Below are positions 9,692 through 20,909 of a stretch of 64,000 nt of DNA, one piece after another (within the stretch, counting starts at the first letter, position 1; every line of letters begins with the position of its first letter). Source of the stretch: Ilex aquifolium (Eukaryota; Streptophyta; Magnoliopsida; Aquifoliales; Aquifoliaceae); the NCBI GenBank assembly GCA_951799425.1, contig OX637392.1, positions 55,132,093-55,196,092 of the forward strand. The letters are read 5' to 3'. Below the pieces are notes generated by a model. It did no database searches and was not told the origin of the DNA. It saw only the letters and a list, made by a program, of their open reading frames with translations. The position numbers and the translations under genes were made by a program.

Positions 9692-12261
9692 TGAAATTGA
9701 CACAGTACTTGTTGAAGAGGTCTGCATGTGAGATTCCTGGACATCCCATGAAGGAGTGTCCAACATTACCTGTTTTTAAAGATGTGTTACAAGATCAAGC
9801 AAATGCTGCAAGCACTTTTACAAAACCATACAACAACCCTTATTCAAATACATATAATCCTGGGTGGAAGAATCATCCAAATTTTAGTTTGAGGAATGAC
9901 AATCATGCATCACAAGCACCTAAACAAAATTCCTCTAACTTCACACCCTATATTCCACCCCCAAAGAGAAATCTTGAAGAAGTGTTCTCACAATTCATGC
10001 AGAGTCAGATTGAATATAATAGACAAAATACACAGGCTATTGAAGATATGAGGAGTGCAATCACTAAATTGACCACTGACCCTTGCCATCAGGAAAAGGG
10101 TAAGTTCTCAGCCCAACCCCAACCAAATCCACAAGGTCAATTTAATGTGAATGAACCTTGCACTTCCAATAATATTCATGAGCAAGTCAAGTCTATCACC
10201 ACACTCCGTAGTGAGAAAGAAATTGATAAAACTATTTCTACTCCAGTTCAAGACTCTAAAAGAATATCAAAACCTATAGAGAGTGGTGATGAACTTGACC
10301 CAACCAATTTCAATAAGCCTGAGAATTATGTCGCTCCTGCACCATTCCCACAGAGATTACTTACCTCTATCAAGCCAAATATGCACAATGATATGTTAGA
10401 GATTTTTAAGCAGGTCAAAATCAACATTCCCTTGTTGGATGTCATCAAACAAATACCTTCTTATGCAAAATTTTTGAAAGAGTTATGTACTGTCAAAAGG
10501 AAATTAAATGTGCAAAAGAAGGCATTTTTAACTGAGCAAGTATCCTCCATCATACAACATAGATATCCACCAAAGTATAAAGACCCAGGTTGCCCAACCA
10601 TCTCTTGTGTTATAGGCAACCACCGAATTGAACAAGCTTTATTGGATTTAGGAGCTAGTGTGAACTTGCTCCCTTATTCAGTATATGAACAATTAGGGTT
10701 AGGTGAGTTAAAACCTATCTCGGTCACACTTCAATTAGTTGATCGATCTGTGAAGATACCTAGGGGTATGGTGGAGGATGTTTTAGTACAGGTTGATACA
10801 TTTTACTTCCCTGTGGATTTTATAATTCTGGATACTCAACCTGTGTTAAACACTAATGCTCAAATTCCTGTTATACTAGGCAGACCATTCCTAGCAACTT
10901 CAAATGCTTTAATTAATTGCAGGAATGGTGTGATGAAATTAACTTTTGGGAATATGACATTAGAGCTCAATATTTTTAATGTGTGCAAACAACCAGGAAA
11001 TGTTGATGAGGATGTGCATGAGGTTAACATGATTGAGTCTCTTGTTCCAAACAGAGTATATGATTCTTCTTTATTTGATCCACTTGAGGCATGCTTGCTT
11101 GAACAATATTCTTTGATAGAGATAGATGAAAATAATTCTGAAATTTCTGCCTCAACTGATTTGTTGAAATTTTCACAGGTACTTGAAATAAGAGAGTTGA
11201 GACAGAAATTTGAAGAGCTACCACCAAGAACCAATTCACCAATCCCATCAAGTATTCAAGCTCCCAAGCTTGAATTGAAGCAATTACCGATAGATTTGAA
11301 GTATGCATTTTTGGGAGATAATGAAACATATCTGGTAATACTTTCTTCTCAGTTAAATTCGGCACAGGAAGGTATGTTGCTACAACTTCTTGGAAAGCAT
11401 AAGAATGCCATTGGTTGGACGTTAGCTGATATAAAAGGAATTAGTCCATTGGTGTGCACTCATAAGATTTATCTAGAGGATAATGCTAAAACTTCTAGAG
11501 AGATACAACGCAGACTTAATCCACATATGAAAGAAGTTGTAAGGAATGAGGTGCTAAAATTGTTAGATGTATGAATAATTTACCCTATTGCAGACAGCAA
11601 GTGGGTAAGTCCTACCCAGGTAGTTCCTAAAAAGTCTGGAATTACTGTAGTTGCTAATGAGAATAACGAACTTGTACCAACTAGGACAGTCACTGGTTGG
11701 AGAATGTGCATTGACTACAGAAAATTAAATTCTGTAACTAGAAAAGATCACTTCCCTTTACCTTTTATGGATCAAATTTTAGAAAGGGTAGCATCGCATT
11801 TGTACTACTATTTTCTAGATGGCTATTCAGGATATAACCAGATTGAGATTGCCCTAAAAGACCAAGAGAAAACCACATTTACTTGCCCTTTTGGTACTTT
11901 TGCGTATCGAATGATGCCCTTTGGACTTTGCAATGCACCTGCGACTTTTCAAAGTTTTATGCTAAGTATTTTCAGTGACATGGTAGAGCGTTTTCTTGAA
12001 GTTTTCATGGATGATTTTACTGTTTTTGGTGATGCTTATGATGAATGTTTGTCAAATTTAGAGAAAGTGCTTATACGATGTGAAGAAAAGAACCTTGTGC
12101 TCAATTGGGAAAAATGTCATTTTATGGTTAAAAAGGGAATTTTTCTTGGTCACATTGTCTCATCTGAGGGAATCCAGGTAGATAGAGCTAAGATTCTCCC
12201 AAAACCCTTAAGGACATTAGATCTTTCTTGGGTCATGCTGGTTTCTATCGAAGATTTATAA
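9691..12261 (+). pseudogene. Protease and N-terminal reverse transcriptase (pol), one internal stop
   Basis: One reading frame with a single TGA at 11572-11574. It begins with the remains of the gag zinc knuckle (CEIPGHPMKEC), then a variable region, then an aspartic protease with ALLDLGASVNLLP (the DLGAS form is usual in this lineage) near 10635-10675. The RT starts around 11480; after the stop the same frame continues through WRMCIDYRKLN and MPFGLCNAPATFQ, with the FMDD catalytic box near 12007-12018. The stop falls in the conserved segment between KLLD and IIYPI. The frame is lost near 12210-12235, so the thumb and connection regions are read from the next frame. Confidence 0.87.
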
Positions 12262-14144
12262 AAGATTTTAGTTCTATATCTAGACCACTTTGCAATCTCC
12301 TAGGGAAAGATATACCTTTTGAGTGGGATGAGTTATGCCAAGAGGCTTTTGATAAGCTAAAATGCATGCTCATCACTACTCCAATTATGCAACCCCCAAA
12401 TTGGAGTCTTCCCTTCGAAATCATGTATGATGCCAGTGACTATGCTGTAGGGGCAGTTTTAGGGCAGAGGGATGAGAAAAAGCCACATGTCATTTACTAT
12501 GCTAGTAGAACCTTAAACAATGCGCAGATGAATTATTCTACCACAGAAAAGGAATTACTAGCTGTAGTGTTTGCCCTTGACAAGTTTAGGTCATACTTAG
12601 TAGGGTCACCTATTGTTATCTTCACAGACCATGCAGCTCTCAAGTACTTATTAACTAAGAAGGATACTAAGCCAAGACTACTAAGGTTGATCCTATTACT
12701 CCAAGAATTTGATTTAACTATTAAAGATAAAAAAGGAGTAGAGAATGTAGTGACCGACCATTTGTCTAGACTTGTGAATGATAAGGCCATAGAGACAGTG
12801 CCGATCAAGGACACTTTCCCTGATGAACAATTGCTGGCAGTTTCTGCAGTACCTTGGTTTGCTGATATACTGAATTTTCTTGTTACAAGTAACATGCCAC
12901 CAGCTTGGACTACATTGGATAGGAGGAAGTTCTTAGTTGAGGTTAGAAATTTTTTTTGGGATGACCCTTACCTTTTCAAATACTGTTCCGATCAGATTAT
13001 CCGAAGATGCGTGCCTGATGATGAGGTAAGTAGCATTCTAATTTTTTGTCATTCGGGAGCATGTGGATGCCATTTTTCTATGAAAAAGACCGCTGCAAAG
13101 GTTTTGCAATGTGGTTTCTATTGGCCGACAATTTTTAAAGATTCGTATAATTTTTGTAAGGTTTGCGAGCGATTTCAAAAACTAGGGGGATTAACCCGTA
13201 GAAATATGTTGCCCCTGAACCCAATTTTGATAATAGAAATTTTTGACTGCTGGGGCATTGATTTCATGGGACCTTTCCCTCCATCTTTTGGATATATGTA
13301 CATTCTAGTGGCAGTAGATTATGTTTCTAAGTGGGTCGAAGTTATAGCATGTCGGACAAATGATCATAAAGTTGTTTTGAAATTTCTAAAAGAAAATATC
13401 TTGTCTAGATTTGGTATACCTCGAGCCATTATCAGTGATGGGGGATTGCACTTCTGTAATAAACCTTTTGAAGCTTTAATGAAAAAATATGGAGTGACAC
13501 ATAAGGTTGCAACCCGCTATCATCCACAGACTAGTGGTCAAGCGGAGCTAGCCAATAGGGAGATTTCATATATTTTGGAAAAAACGGTTAACCCTGATCG
13601 TAAAGATTGGTCATTACGATTACTCGATGCGTTATGGGCATATCGCACAGCATACAAAACCCCGATTGGCATGTCTCCGTATAGACTGGTATATGGAAAA
13701 ACTTGTCATTTACCTGTGGAACTAGAACATAAAGCATACTGGGCCATTAAGATGTTCAATTTTAGTTTTGACAAAGCTGGCACCGTACGAAAATTACAAC
13801 TAAATGAACTTGAGGAGATTCAGAATGAGGCATATGAGAATTCTAGAATTAGCAAAGAACGAATGAAGGTGTTCCATGATAAGAATATTGTGCGTAAAAC
13901 CTTTACACCTGCACTGAAAGTTCTTCTTTATAATTCTAGACTACACATTTTCAAAGGTAAGCTTCGGATTAAATGGAGTGGTCCGTATATTGTGAAAGAA
14001 GTGTTTCTCTATGGAACAATTGAGATTGAAAATCCCAGCAATGGGAACAGTTTTAAGGTTAACGGACAGCGACTAAAACCGTTCCTGGAAGAAGGTATAG
14101 TTGAAGTGGAATCCATCGAATTGGTGGATCCCCACTACGAATGA
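12228..14144 (+). pseudogene. RT C-terminus, RNase H and integrase (pol)
   Basis: Open for 638 codons but lacks its own start, being the continuation of the preceding pol frame after a frameshift. It begins [14 protein letters not shown] (end of the RT), has an RNase H domain ([43 protein letters not shown]), then the integrase HHCC zinc finger (HSGACGCH ... CKVC) and a DDE core: the first Asp in WGIDFMGP, the second in IISDGG, the Glu in GQAELANRE. The C-terminal domain with WSGPYIV is present. Its job would be RNA removal and insertion of the cDNA. The catalytic residues visible here are intact; the damage lies upstream. Confidence 0.87.
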
Positions 14145-14290
14145 TTCTTCTCTAAAAATTTTGTGTATTTTAATGTATCATATTGTATAATGTTTCTTTT
14201 ATTTTTGGAGATATTGCAGATTCAAATGCACAGTATAAGCGTATCAGGTATGATTCTTTTTTTTCCCATATGTGTTACATGCATATTTAT

Positions 14291-14335
14291 ACATTGAGGG
14301 CAATGTAAGTTTTTGAGTGGGGAGGGGGGGGGTAG
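14291..14335 (+). promoter_or_regulatory. ACATTGAGGGCAATG motif with a second polypurine tract
   Basis: ACATTGAGGGCAATG is followed by GTGGGGAGGGGGGGG just after the end of pol. A similar pair, ACATTGAGGACAATG and TTGGGGGGTA, recurs at 19077-19112 in the deleted internal region. Internal G-rich tracts at this position occur in other plant Ty3 elements with a gene after pol and may serve as an additional plus-strand primer; that role is inferred. Confidence 0.5.
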
Positions 14336-14533
14336 GACCATACTGTGTTGGATCGATATACTATGCGCACAAAAAAAATAAAAATAAAAATAAAAAATAA
14401 ATTTTTTTTTTAGCTTTATGTATATTTCTTAGCCTTTAGGAATTTGTAGGAGAAGAATGGAGCCACTTGGGAGAAAAGAACTGAACAAGTAGGAATTTTT
14501 CTAAGTATGGAGGAATCAACTCACTGGAAGTCA

Positions 14534-14710
14534 CGTCCGGACGCAATAACATAGAACAAAACCTACTGGAAGTCGCGTCCGGACGTGACCAAAGAGCCTG
14601 AACTCTCTGGAACACGCGTCCGGACGGGAAAACCAACCGTTTCAAATTCCAGAGGCGCGTCCGAACGGGACCTGATCATGCGTCCGGACGCGTGTAAAAA
14701 TTTATAAATA
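14534..14710 (+). promoter_or_regulatory. Internal promoter: five CGTCCGGACG palindromes, then TATA box
   Basis: CGTCCGGACG occurs perfectly at 14534, 14576, 14617 and 14681 and once with a mismatch at 14658. TATAAATA follows at 14703-14710, 97 bp before the ATG of the extra ORF. The palindromes carry the same neighbours (CTGGAAGT, GAACACG) as those in the LTRs. This points to an independent promoter for the downstream ORF that shares its upstream module with the LTR promoter. Confidence 0.6.
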
Positions 14711-14806
14711 CCAAGTGTCCGATCAAATGCCTTGCACTGCACTCCTCCAAACCGAAATACAAATTCTTCCCTTCTCTATCCTTGCTCTCTTCATCACGAT
14801 TTTTCT

Positions 14807-15880
14807 ATGGCACCACCTCGAGCATCCACATCAAAGAGACCCCAAGTGAATATTCAGGAGGAGGAGGACACAACATTCGACCCTGTTCGATTCCAAACTT
14901 TGGAAGCTCGGGTAAAGTTCTTCAAACACTACGCCAATAAGCCCGTGGTTTGTGAGAGAAAGATAGAGTATGAGGACTTCACCCGGTTGGGAGTACGAGA
15001 TATTATCACCTCGAGGCGATGGGCAGGATTTATGGGCAGAGAGTGGCTATGTATCCCCATCCTAGCACGAGAGTTTTTTAGCAATGCTGACGATCTCGGG
15101 AATGGCCTCATCCACACCTATGTTCGGGGCACAGAGATTAGGGTGGATGCTGTGGCTATTGCCAGGATGATTGGAATGACTCAGGCTCGGGCGGTCAACC
15201 CGGACTATCCCCAGGCCTATCCCGGAGATGAGGTCGGACGAGAGTTGCTAGGGGACGGTGTTTTTGTTTGGACGGACAACCTTAAATATCTTCAGCAGGG
15301 TGATCTGACCAATAAGTATAAGATACTGAACTTAATTTCAGTGTTAAATATCCTCCCCTTACTGAGAAATAACCACATCTATTCGGACCGTGCTCGCCTG
15401 TTATACGCTATGGGTACCGGAAAGTCCATTGACCTCCCATCATTGATTTTTTCTGAGATGAGGCGAGCTATCGTGGATCCGAAAAAACCATCTCTCCCTT
15501 TTGCTGGTTTGGCTACTGCATTGTGCGAGCAGGCAGGAGTAGTGATCGACACCACTATGGAGCGAGCCAGGAAAGTAGTGGTACTAAACTATGGCTCCCT
15601 TTTGAAGAGTCAGAGTGTGGCCAGGCCAGTACCAGGTGAGAGGGGTCCAGGTGGTGAGCGAGCAGCGCCTGAGGGGATGGCACCGGGGGAGGAGGAATGG
15701 GATCAGTTCCTCAATATTGATGAGGATTTTGAGTTGCCAGTTGATGAGGATATTGATCCCAGGACTGACAGGCAGATACTCTTTGAGCTGTTGAGAGGCC
15801 AGAGGGAGATGAAGGAGTTGAGAGCACAGATGAGGGGCTTAGGGCAGAGTTCTCAAAGTCAGGCAGGCCCCTCATCTTAG
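14807..15880 (+). CDS. Extra ORF of the Athila-type element (plant transposon protein domain family)
   Basis: Intact frame of about 357 residues from the ATG at 14807 (context CTATGGC), chosen because it follows the TATA box and because the related fragment at 58928 starts with the same MAPP motif. It begins MAPPRASTSKRP; residues about 35-290 form a globular part with FYSN-like FFSNADD, YVRGTEIRVD and ILPLLRNNHI motifs, like the family annotated in plants as putative plant transposon protein; the C-terminus is acidic and ends with a Gln/Glu-rich, probably coiled segment. The location after pol corresponds to the env-like position of Athila elements, but no signal peptide or membrane segment is seen, so an envelope role is not supported. 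It is the only undamaged frame of the element. Confidence 0.72.
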   Translation: MAPPRASTSKRPQVNIQEEEDTTFDPVRFQTLEARVKFFKHYANKPVVCERKIEYEDFTRLGVRDIITSRRWAGFMGREWLCIPILAREFFSNADDLGNGLIHTYVRGTEIRVDAVAIARMIGMTQARAVNPDYPQAYPGDEVGRELLGDGVFVWTDNLKYLQQGDLTNKYKILNLISVLNILPLLRNNHIYSDRARLLYAMGTGKSIDLPSLIFSEMRRAIVDPKKPSLPFAGLATALCEQAGVVIDTTMERARKVVVLNYGSLLKSQSVARPVPGERGPGGERAAPEGMAPGEEEWDQFLNIDEDFELPVDEDIDPRTDRQILFELLRGQREMKELRAQMRGLGQSSQSQAGPSS

Positions 15881-17740
15881 CATGTTTCTTCTAGGTCCCG
15901 AGTTGGGTGTTTTTCTTGATTTTCTTTCAAGTTATCTATAGAAATCAAAGCCTATTTTGGATAGTTTTTGTTAGGCTTGATTTCTTTTATCTTTTGGGTT
16001 ATGCATTGTATGAAAATTCTAAATATTATATGAAATGCACAGTTTGATCAGTTGTGTCATTAAATATCTAAATAACATTTTTATACATGAATTGACACCA
16101 CAATATAAAAAAAAAACAACTGGCTTAACTTTAAATTTGCAACTGTTTAAGCATCACATAGAACTTTATTCTATATTTTTGTATCCCATATCATGTTCTT
16201 ATAAAAACTCACAATTTGTGCACTTTAGACTTTACCAAGTTGAAAATTTATTAGGTATTTTACCTTGAGAACTTGACACATATAGTGGAGATGAATAAAA
16301 ACTCTGGTGAGTTTTGATCCAATCTTTTTTTTTTAGGGTTATTTACATTTAATCAATAAAGAATATTCTTATTCAGCTAATCTCCTTCAATAGTCTCATT
16401 AATTTTGTTTTGCTCAACACCAATATTGTGAATGATTGCTAGACTTTAAATTATTTGCATGGAAGTGTGTTATCAATAGCTCTTGAGATATGATTTTAGG
16501 CCATCTTTGATATTATTTGAGCCTAAGCCTTATTCTTTGAATATTATTATCCCTAGAAGCCATGATTGAGCCTTTGAAGTAAAATTTTATTTCTTATGCC
16601 CAACATAAAATAACCAAGCCAATAAAAAAAATAATAATATCTTTTACCCTTGGTTATCCCGAGATTGAGCTTTTATTGCTTATGTAATTTAGGAGATGTT
16701 GGTTGAGAAAAGATGAAAAAAAAAAAAAAAATTTTGCATACTTGTGAATATTTGCATTAAATATCTTGATGAAAAAAAAAAAAAAGTTGAAAAGAAAGAC
16801 AATATGTCTAACTGTGAAAAAAAAACAGACTGAAAAAAAAAGGAAAAAATAGCAAGCATGAGTTTTGAAAAAAATATGAGCAAGTGTTGTAAATTGTGCT
16901 TCTAAATGATAGAGAGTGAAAGACTATGGAAAGAAATTTGGTTGTGTAATGTAAATGTTCTATCGGGATAGTCTTTTGAATTCCTGAATATCTTTCGTTT
17001 CAAAACCCTAATCCCAAGACCCCATTACAACCTTAAATAAAGACCTATTTGATCTCAAGAGTGTATTGATAGATGCATGACTTGTGTGAATAAGGAAGAG
17101 AATGGTGATTATTTATTTATTGTGCGTTGATTTTCTTTCATGAGATTATGTCAAATCATTTTATTTTGGATTACAATTATTTTAACAGACATGTGAGCAT
17201 TATTTTGTTTTGACTTAAATATCTTATTCTCACATGTGATATTTGAGGGAATAGTCACTATAATCTGAGAGAATCTTTTATGAGTGAATTATCCAGTGAG
17301 ATTTGGCATTGAGACGAATAGTTGATAGTTGTAGAGGTGATTATCAGATAAGTTATTGACTTGGTATAGTTAATTCACACTACACACGAGTTTATATGAG
17401 AATATGATAAGTGCATACATTTATATAGAGTAGAGTTCTATATTTTTGCTTTGCATGTGCTTATAAAAAGAATTATAGTTTAGAATTCTTATATTGTGGT
17501 AGCAATTTGTGTTATAAAATTATTATTTAGATATTTGATCAGAGGTTGATGTTTGTGGGTATCATCTCTGGAAACCCTCACGAGACTATACTTGTCCACT
17601 AGGGGGAACCTAGGGGTTTAAAGGCTTGTTGCATATGCTAAATGCAATCGTGAAGCGTATGAAAGTGGTTTTGTTTTGTCTTGCTTTAGTTTGTTTTTCT
17701 ATTTTTGCTGTTTGCCTTACTAGGGACTAGCAATGTCTGA
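15881..17740 (+). other. 3' non-coding spacer of the Athila-type element
   Basis: About 1.9 kb without convincing ORFs, AT-rich, with A homopolymers at 16720-16850. The part from about 16050 on is repeated almost unchanged at about 19222-20900. A long non-coding stretch between the last ORF and the 3' LTR is common in Athila elements. Confidence 0.7.
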
Positions 17741-17751
17741 GTTGGGGGGTG
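17741..17751 (+). promoter_or_regulatory. Polypurine tract before LTR2
   Basis: GTTGGGGGGTG directly abuts the TGATTGAGG start of LTR2; the same tract precedes LTR3 at 20900-20909. Confidence 0.7.
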
Positions 17752-18812
17752 TGATTGAGGTTCAATAGTTACATTTATCATGGGGAAAGATTAATTATTT
17801 AGTCATGAAGGTATGATAAATGTGGTTAATTAATTAAAGAATAGTTGCTATGTTAATTGTGTATATTTTGTAGAGGAATAGCAGCAGATTAGAAGAAAGT
17901 CAGGAGAGATGGAGCATAGCTGAAGAGGAAAGACACTGGAATACGCGTTCGGACGTTCAACCCCATACGTCCGGACGTAAGAGGCAGAAAGGCAAGGAGC
18001 TGAGAAAGAGTATACTGGAAGTTGCGTCCGGACGGTTGAAGAACACTCGTCCGGACGCGTGTGGTTAATCTGCCAACGCCAGATTAAGAGTTTCAATCCA
18101 AGTCAATCTGTTTGGGGGAACAAAGTATAAATATGAATTGAAGATCTTGTAATAGGGATCTTTTTGATTTTTGGGAAATAATTCTTTTTTTAGTTTATTC
18201 TTTGGATTGATCATGTCTGGCTAAAAAGCTGAACTAGGGCTAAGGGAGAACTTCTCAATGAAGTACGGTAACGTTATTGAATTCGATTTGAATGATTTAT
18301 GATATTTTGTTAATTTTACTTCTAATCTTTTAGCAGAGTTTTTGCTCTGTAAAAATCTTTGAGTTGTTGTGTCATGTACATCAATTACTTGAATTTCCCT
18401 GGGAGTAAATAACTAGTTATTCTACGCTTGGAGTATTTATCATTAATTCATAAAATAATATAATTGGACGGTTGTTCAGGTTCCTGAATAATCCGTTGAT
18501 TATAACTTTTGGTTTTCTTACTTGATTTGTTTCTTGAATCAATCGACATCTGATTCTTGTTTCAAGTTAAAATTTGATTCTTTAATCGTTATCGTATGGA
18601 ATTGAGAGGGGGATACCCGATGCTCTAGTATATTTATTATCTTGTTTAATTACTCAAATCATTTTTCTTCATTCAACACATCTTTGAAACTACCCACCTA
18701 TTTTAAGTTTGTTCTAGTATTTTGTGTGATTGTTATATTGTTACAATTCCTTGAGGGATCAACCTCGGTATTCCGAGACTTATATTACTTCGCTCAACCT
18801 GCGCTTGGGTTA
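17752..18812 (+). repeat. LTR2 (middle LTR)
   Basis: Aligns with LTR1 from TGATTGAGG to GCGCTTGGGTTA, then diverges. TATA box at 18126-18134, with palindromes upstream at about 17945-18060, one of them altered by a short deletion (TTCGGACGTTC). It serves as the 3' LTR of the coding element and the 5' LTR of the deleted one. No primer binding site follows it. Confidence 0.85.
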
Positions 18813-20909
18813 AGCCAGAAAAATTGAATGGGTGCATATTCAAATCTGACTTTAAACCGGATTGAACGTGAGTTTTTATTTTTATTTGTACACAGTAGTT
18901 AGATTTTATTTTATTTTTTTGTTTAATTTTAGTTTCCTTTTTATTTGTTTCAATTTATAGTTTTTTTGTTTGTTGAGTATTTTATTTTTAGGTTTTAGCG
19001 TTGTTGCGGCACCAGGTACTCCTATTCCTTTTATCTTTATTGATTATTTTTACTGAGCAATAAGATATTTATTTTTACATTGAGGACAATGTTGGATTTA
19101 GGTTGGGGGGTATGAGTATGCTTTGTGTTGTGAAAATTCCTAGTTTTTTTTTTTTATTAGTTTATTTACTTTGCTAAAAAAAAATAAAAAATAAAAATAA
19201 AATAAAAATAAAATTGTTGGTTATTAAATATTTAAATAACATTATTATGCATAGTTTGACACCACAATATGGGAATAATTTGTTTAACTTTAAATTTGTA
19301 ATTGTTTAAGCATCACATAGAATTTTATTCTATATTTTTGTATCTCATATCATGTTCTTATAAAAACTCACAATTTGTGCATTTAGATTTTACCAAGTTG
19401 AAAATTTATTAGGTATTTTACCTTAAGAACTTGACACATATAGTGGAGATGAATAAAAACCCTGGTGAGTTTTGATCCAATCTTTTTTTTCGAGGGTTAT
19501 TTACATTTATTCAATAAAGAATATTTTTATTCAGCTAATCTCCTTCAATAGTCTCATTAATTTTGTTTTGCTCAACACCAATATTGTGAATGATTGCTAG
19601 ACTTTAAATTATTTGCATGAAAGTGTGTTATCAATAGCTCTTGAGATATGATTTTAGGCCATCTTTGATATTATTTGAGCCTAAGCCTTATTCTTTGAAT
19701 ATTATTATCCCTAGAAACCATGATTGAGCCTTTGAAGTAAAATTTTATATCTTATGCCCAACATTAAATAACCAAGCCAATAAAAAAAAATAATATCTTT
19801 TACCCTTGGTTATCCCGAGATTGAGCTTTTATTGTTTATGTAATTTTGGGAGATGCTGGTTGAGAAAAGATGAAAAAAAAAAAAGAGTTTTGCATACTTG
19901 TGAATATTTGCATTAGATGTCTTGCTGGAAAAAAAAAAAAAAAAGTTGAAAAGAAAGACAATATGTCTAGCTGTGAAAAAAAAACAGATTGAAAAAAGAG
20001 GAAAAAATAGCAAGCATGAGTTTCGAAAAAAATATGAGCAAGTGTTGTAAATTGTGCTTCTAAATGATAGAGAGTGAAAGGTTATGGAAAGAAGTTTGGT
20101 TGTGTAATGTAAATGTTCTCTCGGGATAGTCTTTTGAATTCCTGAATATCTTTCGTTTCAAAACCCTAATCCCAAGACCCTATTACAACCTTAAATAAAG
20201 ACCTATTTGATCTCAAGAGTGTATTGATAGATGCATGACTTGTGTGAATAAGGAAGAAAATGGTGATTATTTATTTATTGTGTGTTGATTTTCTTTCATG
20301 AGATTATGTCAAATCATTTTCTTTTGGATTACAATTATTTTAAAAGACATGTGAGCATTATTTTGTTTTGACTTAAATATCTTCTTCTCACATGTGATAT
20401 TTGAGGAAATAGTCACTATAATCTGAGAGAATCTTTTATGAGTGAATTATCCAGTGAGATTTGGCATTGAGACGAATAGTTGATAGTTGTAGAGGTGATT
20501 ATCGGATAAGTTATTGACTTGGTATAGTTAATTCACACTACACACGAGTTTATATAAGAATATGATAAGTGCATACATTTATATATAGTGGAGTTCTATA
20601 TTTTTGCTTTGCATGTGCTTATAAAAAGAATTATAGTTTAGAATTCTTATATTGTGGTAGCAATTTGTGTTATAAAATTATTATTTAGATATTTGATCAG
20701 AGGTTGATGTTTGTGGGTATCATCTCTGGAAACCCTCACGAGACTATACTTGTCCACTAGGGGGAACCTAGGGGTTTAAAGGCTTGTTGCATATGCTAAA
20801 TGCAATCGTGAAGCGTACGAAAGTGGTTTTGTTTTGTCTTGCTTTAGTTTGTTTTTCTGTTTTTGCTATTTGCCTTACTAGGGACTAGCAAGGTCTGAGT
20901 TGGGGGGTG
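18813..20909 (+). other. Second internal region, coding sequence deleted
   Basis: Begins with about 250 bp not found in the first internal region, then the ACATTGAGGACAATG motif and G tract (19077-19112), then from about 19222 a near copy of 16050-17751. Gag, pol and the extra ORF are all missing. It ends with the polypurine tract at 20900-20909. Confidence 0.8.

Noticed and set aside
14732-14806. Upstream extension of the extra Athila ORF
   Set aside because: No ATG is present before 14807, and the segment follows the TATA box at only 20-30 bp, so it is leader or untranscribed.
14807-15880. Envelope gene interpretation of the extra ORF
   Set aside because: The position fits, but no signal peptide, membrane segment or cysteine-rich ectodomain is visible; it resembles the plant transposon protein domain family instead.
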